Below, one piece after another: positions 5,940 through 5,973 of a DNA stretch of 5,973 nucleotides; position 1 is the stretch's first letter; every line of letters begins with the position of its first letter. Under the pieces are notes generated by a model. That model had not been told where the DNA came from and did not search any database. It was given only the letters and a program-made list of their open reading frames with translations. The translations under genes and the position numbers were made by a program. The DNA is taken from contig CAJXVF010000171.1 of the NCBI GenBank assembly GCA_913060845.1, forward strand, positions 1-5,973, written 5' to 3'. Origin of the DNA: an uncultured Alphaproteobacteria bacterium. GTDB taxonomy: Bacteria; Pseudomonadota; Alphaproteobacteria; Bin95.

Positions 5940-5973
5940 CTGTCTCTTATACACATCTCCGAGCCCACGAGAC
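5940..5973 (-). other. Nextera Read 2 adapter (non-genomic)
   Basis: The last 34 bases are the exact reverse complement of bases 15-48. They begin with the 19-base Tn5 mosaic end (5940-5958) and continue into the Read 2 adapter. They are library sequence. On the minus strand they give a false start (GTG at 5954) and the artefact peptide MYKRQ, fused to antisense of the dehydrogenase gene. Confidence 0.98.

Noticed and set aside
5754..5954. Minus-strand open frame beginning MYKRQ
   Set aside because: It starts inside the adapter and runs antisense to a clear dehydrogenase reading frame.
15..5973. 34-base terminal inverted repeats suggesting a transposon or linear replicon
   Set aside because: They are exactly the Nextera Read 2 adapter with Tn5 mosaic end, plus an index at the left end, and no transposase is present.

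Overview
The window is a short contig (5,973 bases) whose two outermost ends are sequencing adapter, not genome. Bases 1-48 and 5940-5973 match the Nextera Read 2 transposase adapter, with an i7 index at the left end, so the biological insert is about 49-5939. The insert is fairly GC-rich and densely packed, with Shine-Dalgarno sites before the genes. It looks like an alphaproteobacterium with a fatty-acid or aromatic/alicyclic-acid catabolic lifestyle. That assignment rests on protein style and gene content only, with no marker gene to confirm it.

Left block, plus strand (49-2918): a 5'-truncated CoA-transferase/acetyl-CoA hydrolase, followed by two adjacent acyl-CoA dehydrogenase (ACAD) genes. 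The two ACAD genes overlap by four bases (ATGA), and the whole block reads as one operon. The two dehydrogenases are different sub-types. The second (417 aa) has a glutamate at the isovaleryl-CoA-dehydrogenase-type catalytic position. The first (374 aa) appears to lack an acidic residue at either known catalytic-base position. This suggests an obligate heteromeric enzyme like the actinobacterial steroid side-chain ACAD pairs. The CoA-transferase would load or unload CoA on a carboxylic acid substrate that the ACAD pair then desaturates.

Middle: the plus-strand operon converges on a minus-strand operon. The gap of about 110 bases between them (2919-3027) holds a C-rich/G-rich imperfect inverted repeat that looks like a dispersed extragenic palindrome.

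Right block, minus strand (3028-5527, transcribed right to left): a 266-aa multi-spanning membrane protein with an internal two-fold repeat reminiscent of GlpM, then a 553-aa cytosolic tetratricopeptide-repeat protein with a dense cluster of histidines. Only 37 bases separate them, so they are probably co-transcribed. Neither has a function I can name.

Far right: a divergent 139-base control region (5528-5666) and the first 91 codons of a short-chain dehydrogenase/reductase on the plus strand, cut off by the adapter. I see no RNA gene, CRISPR array, phage gene or genuine mobile element. Nothing here is clearly a new defence or mobile system. The most interesting items are the asymmetric ACAD pair and the membrane-protein/TPR-protein pair of unknown role.
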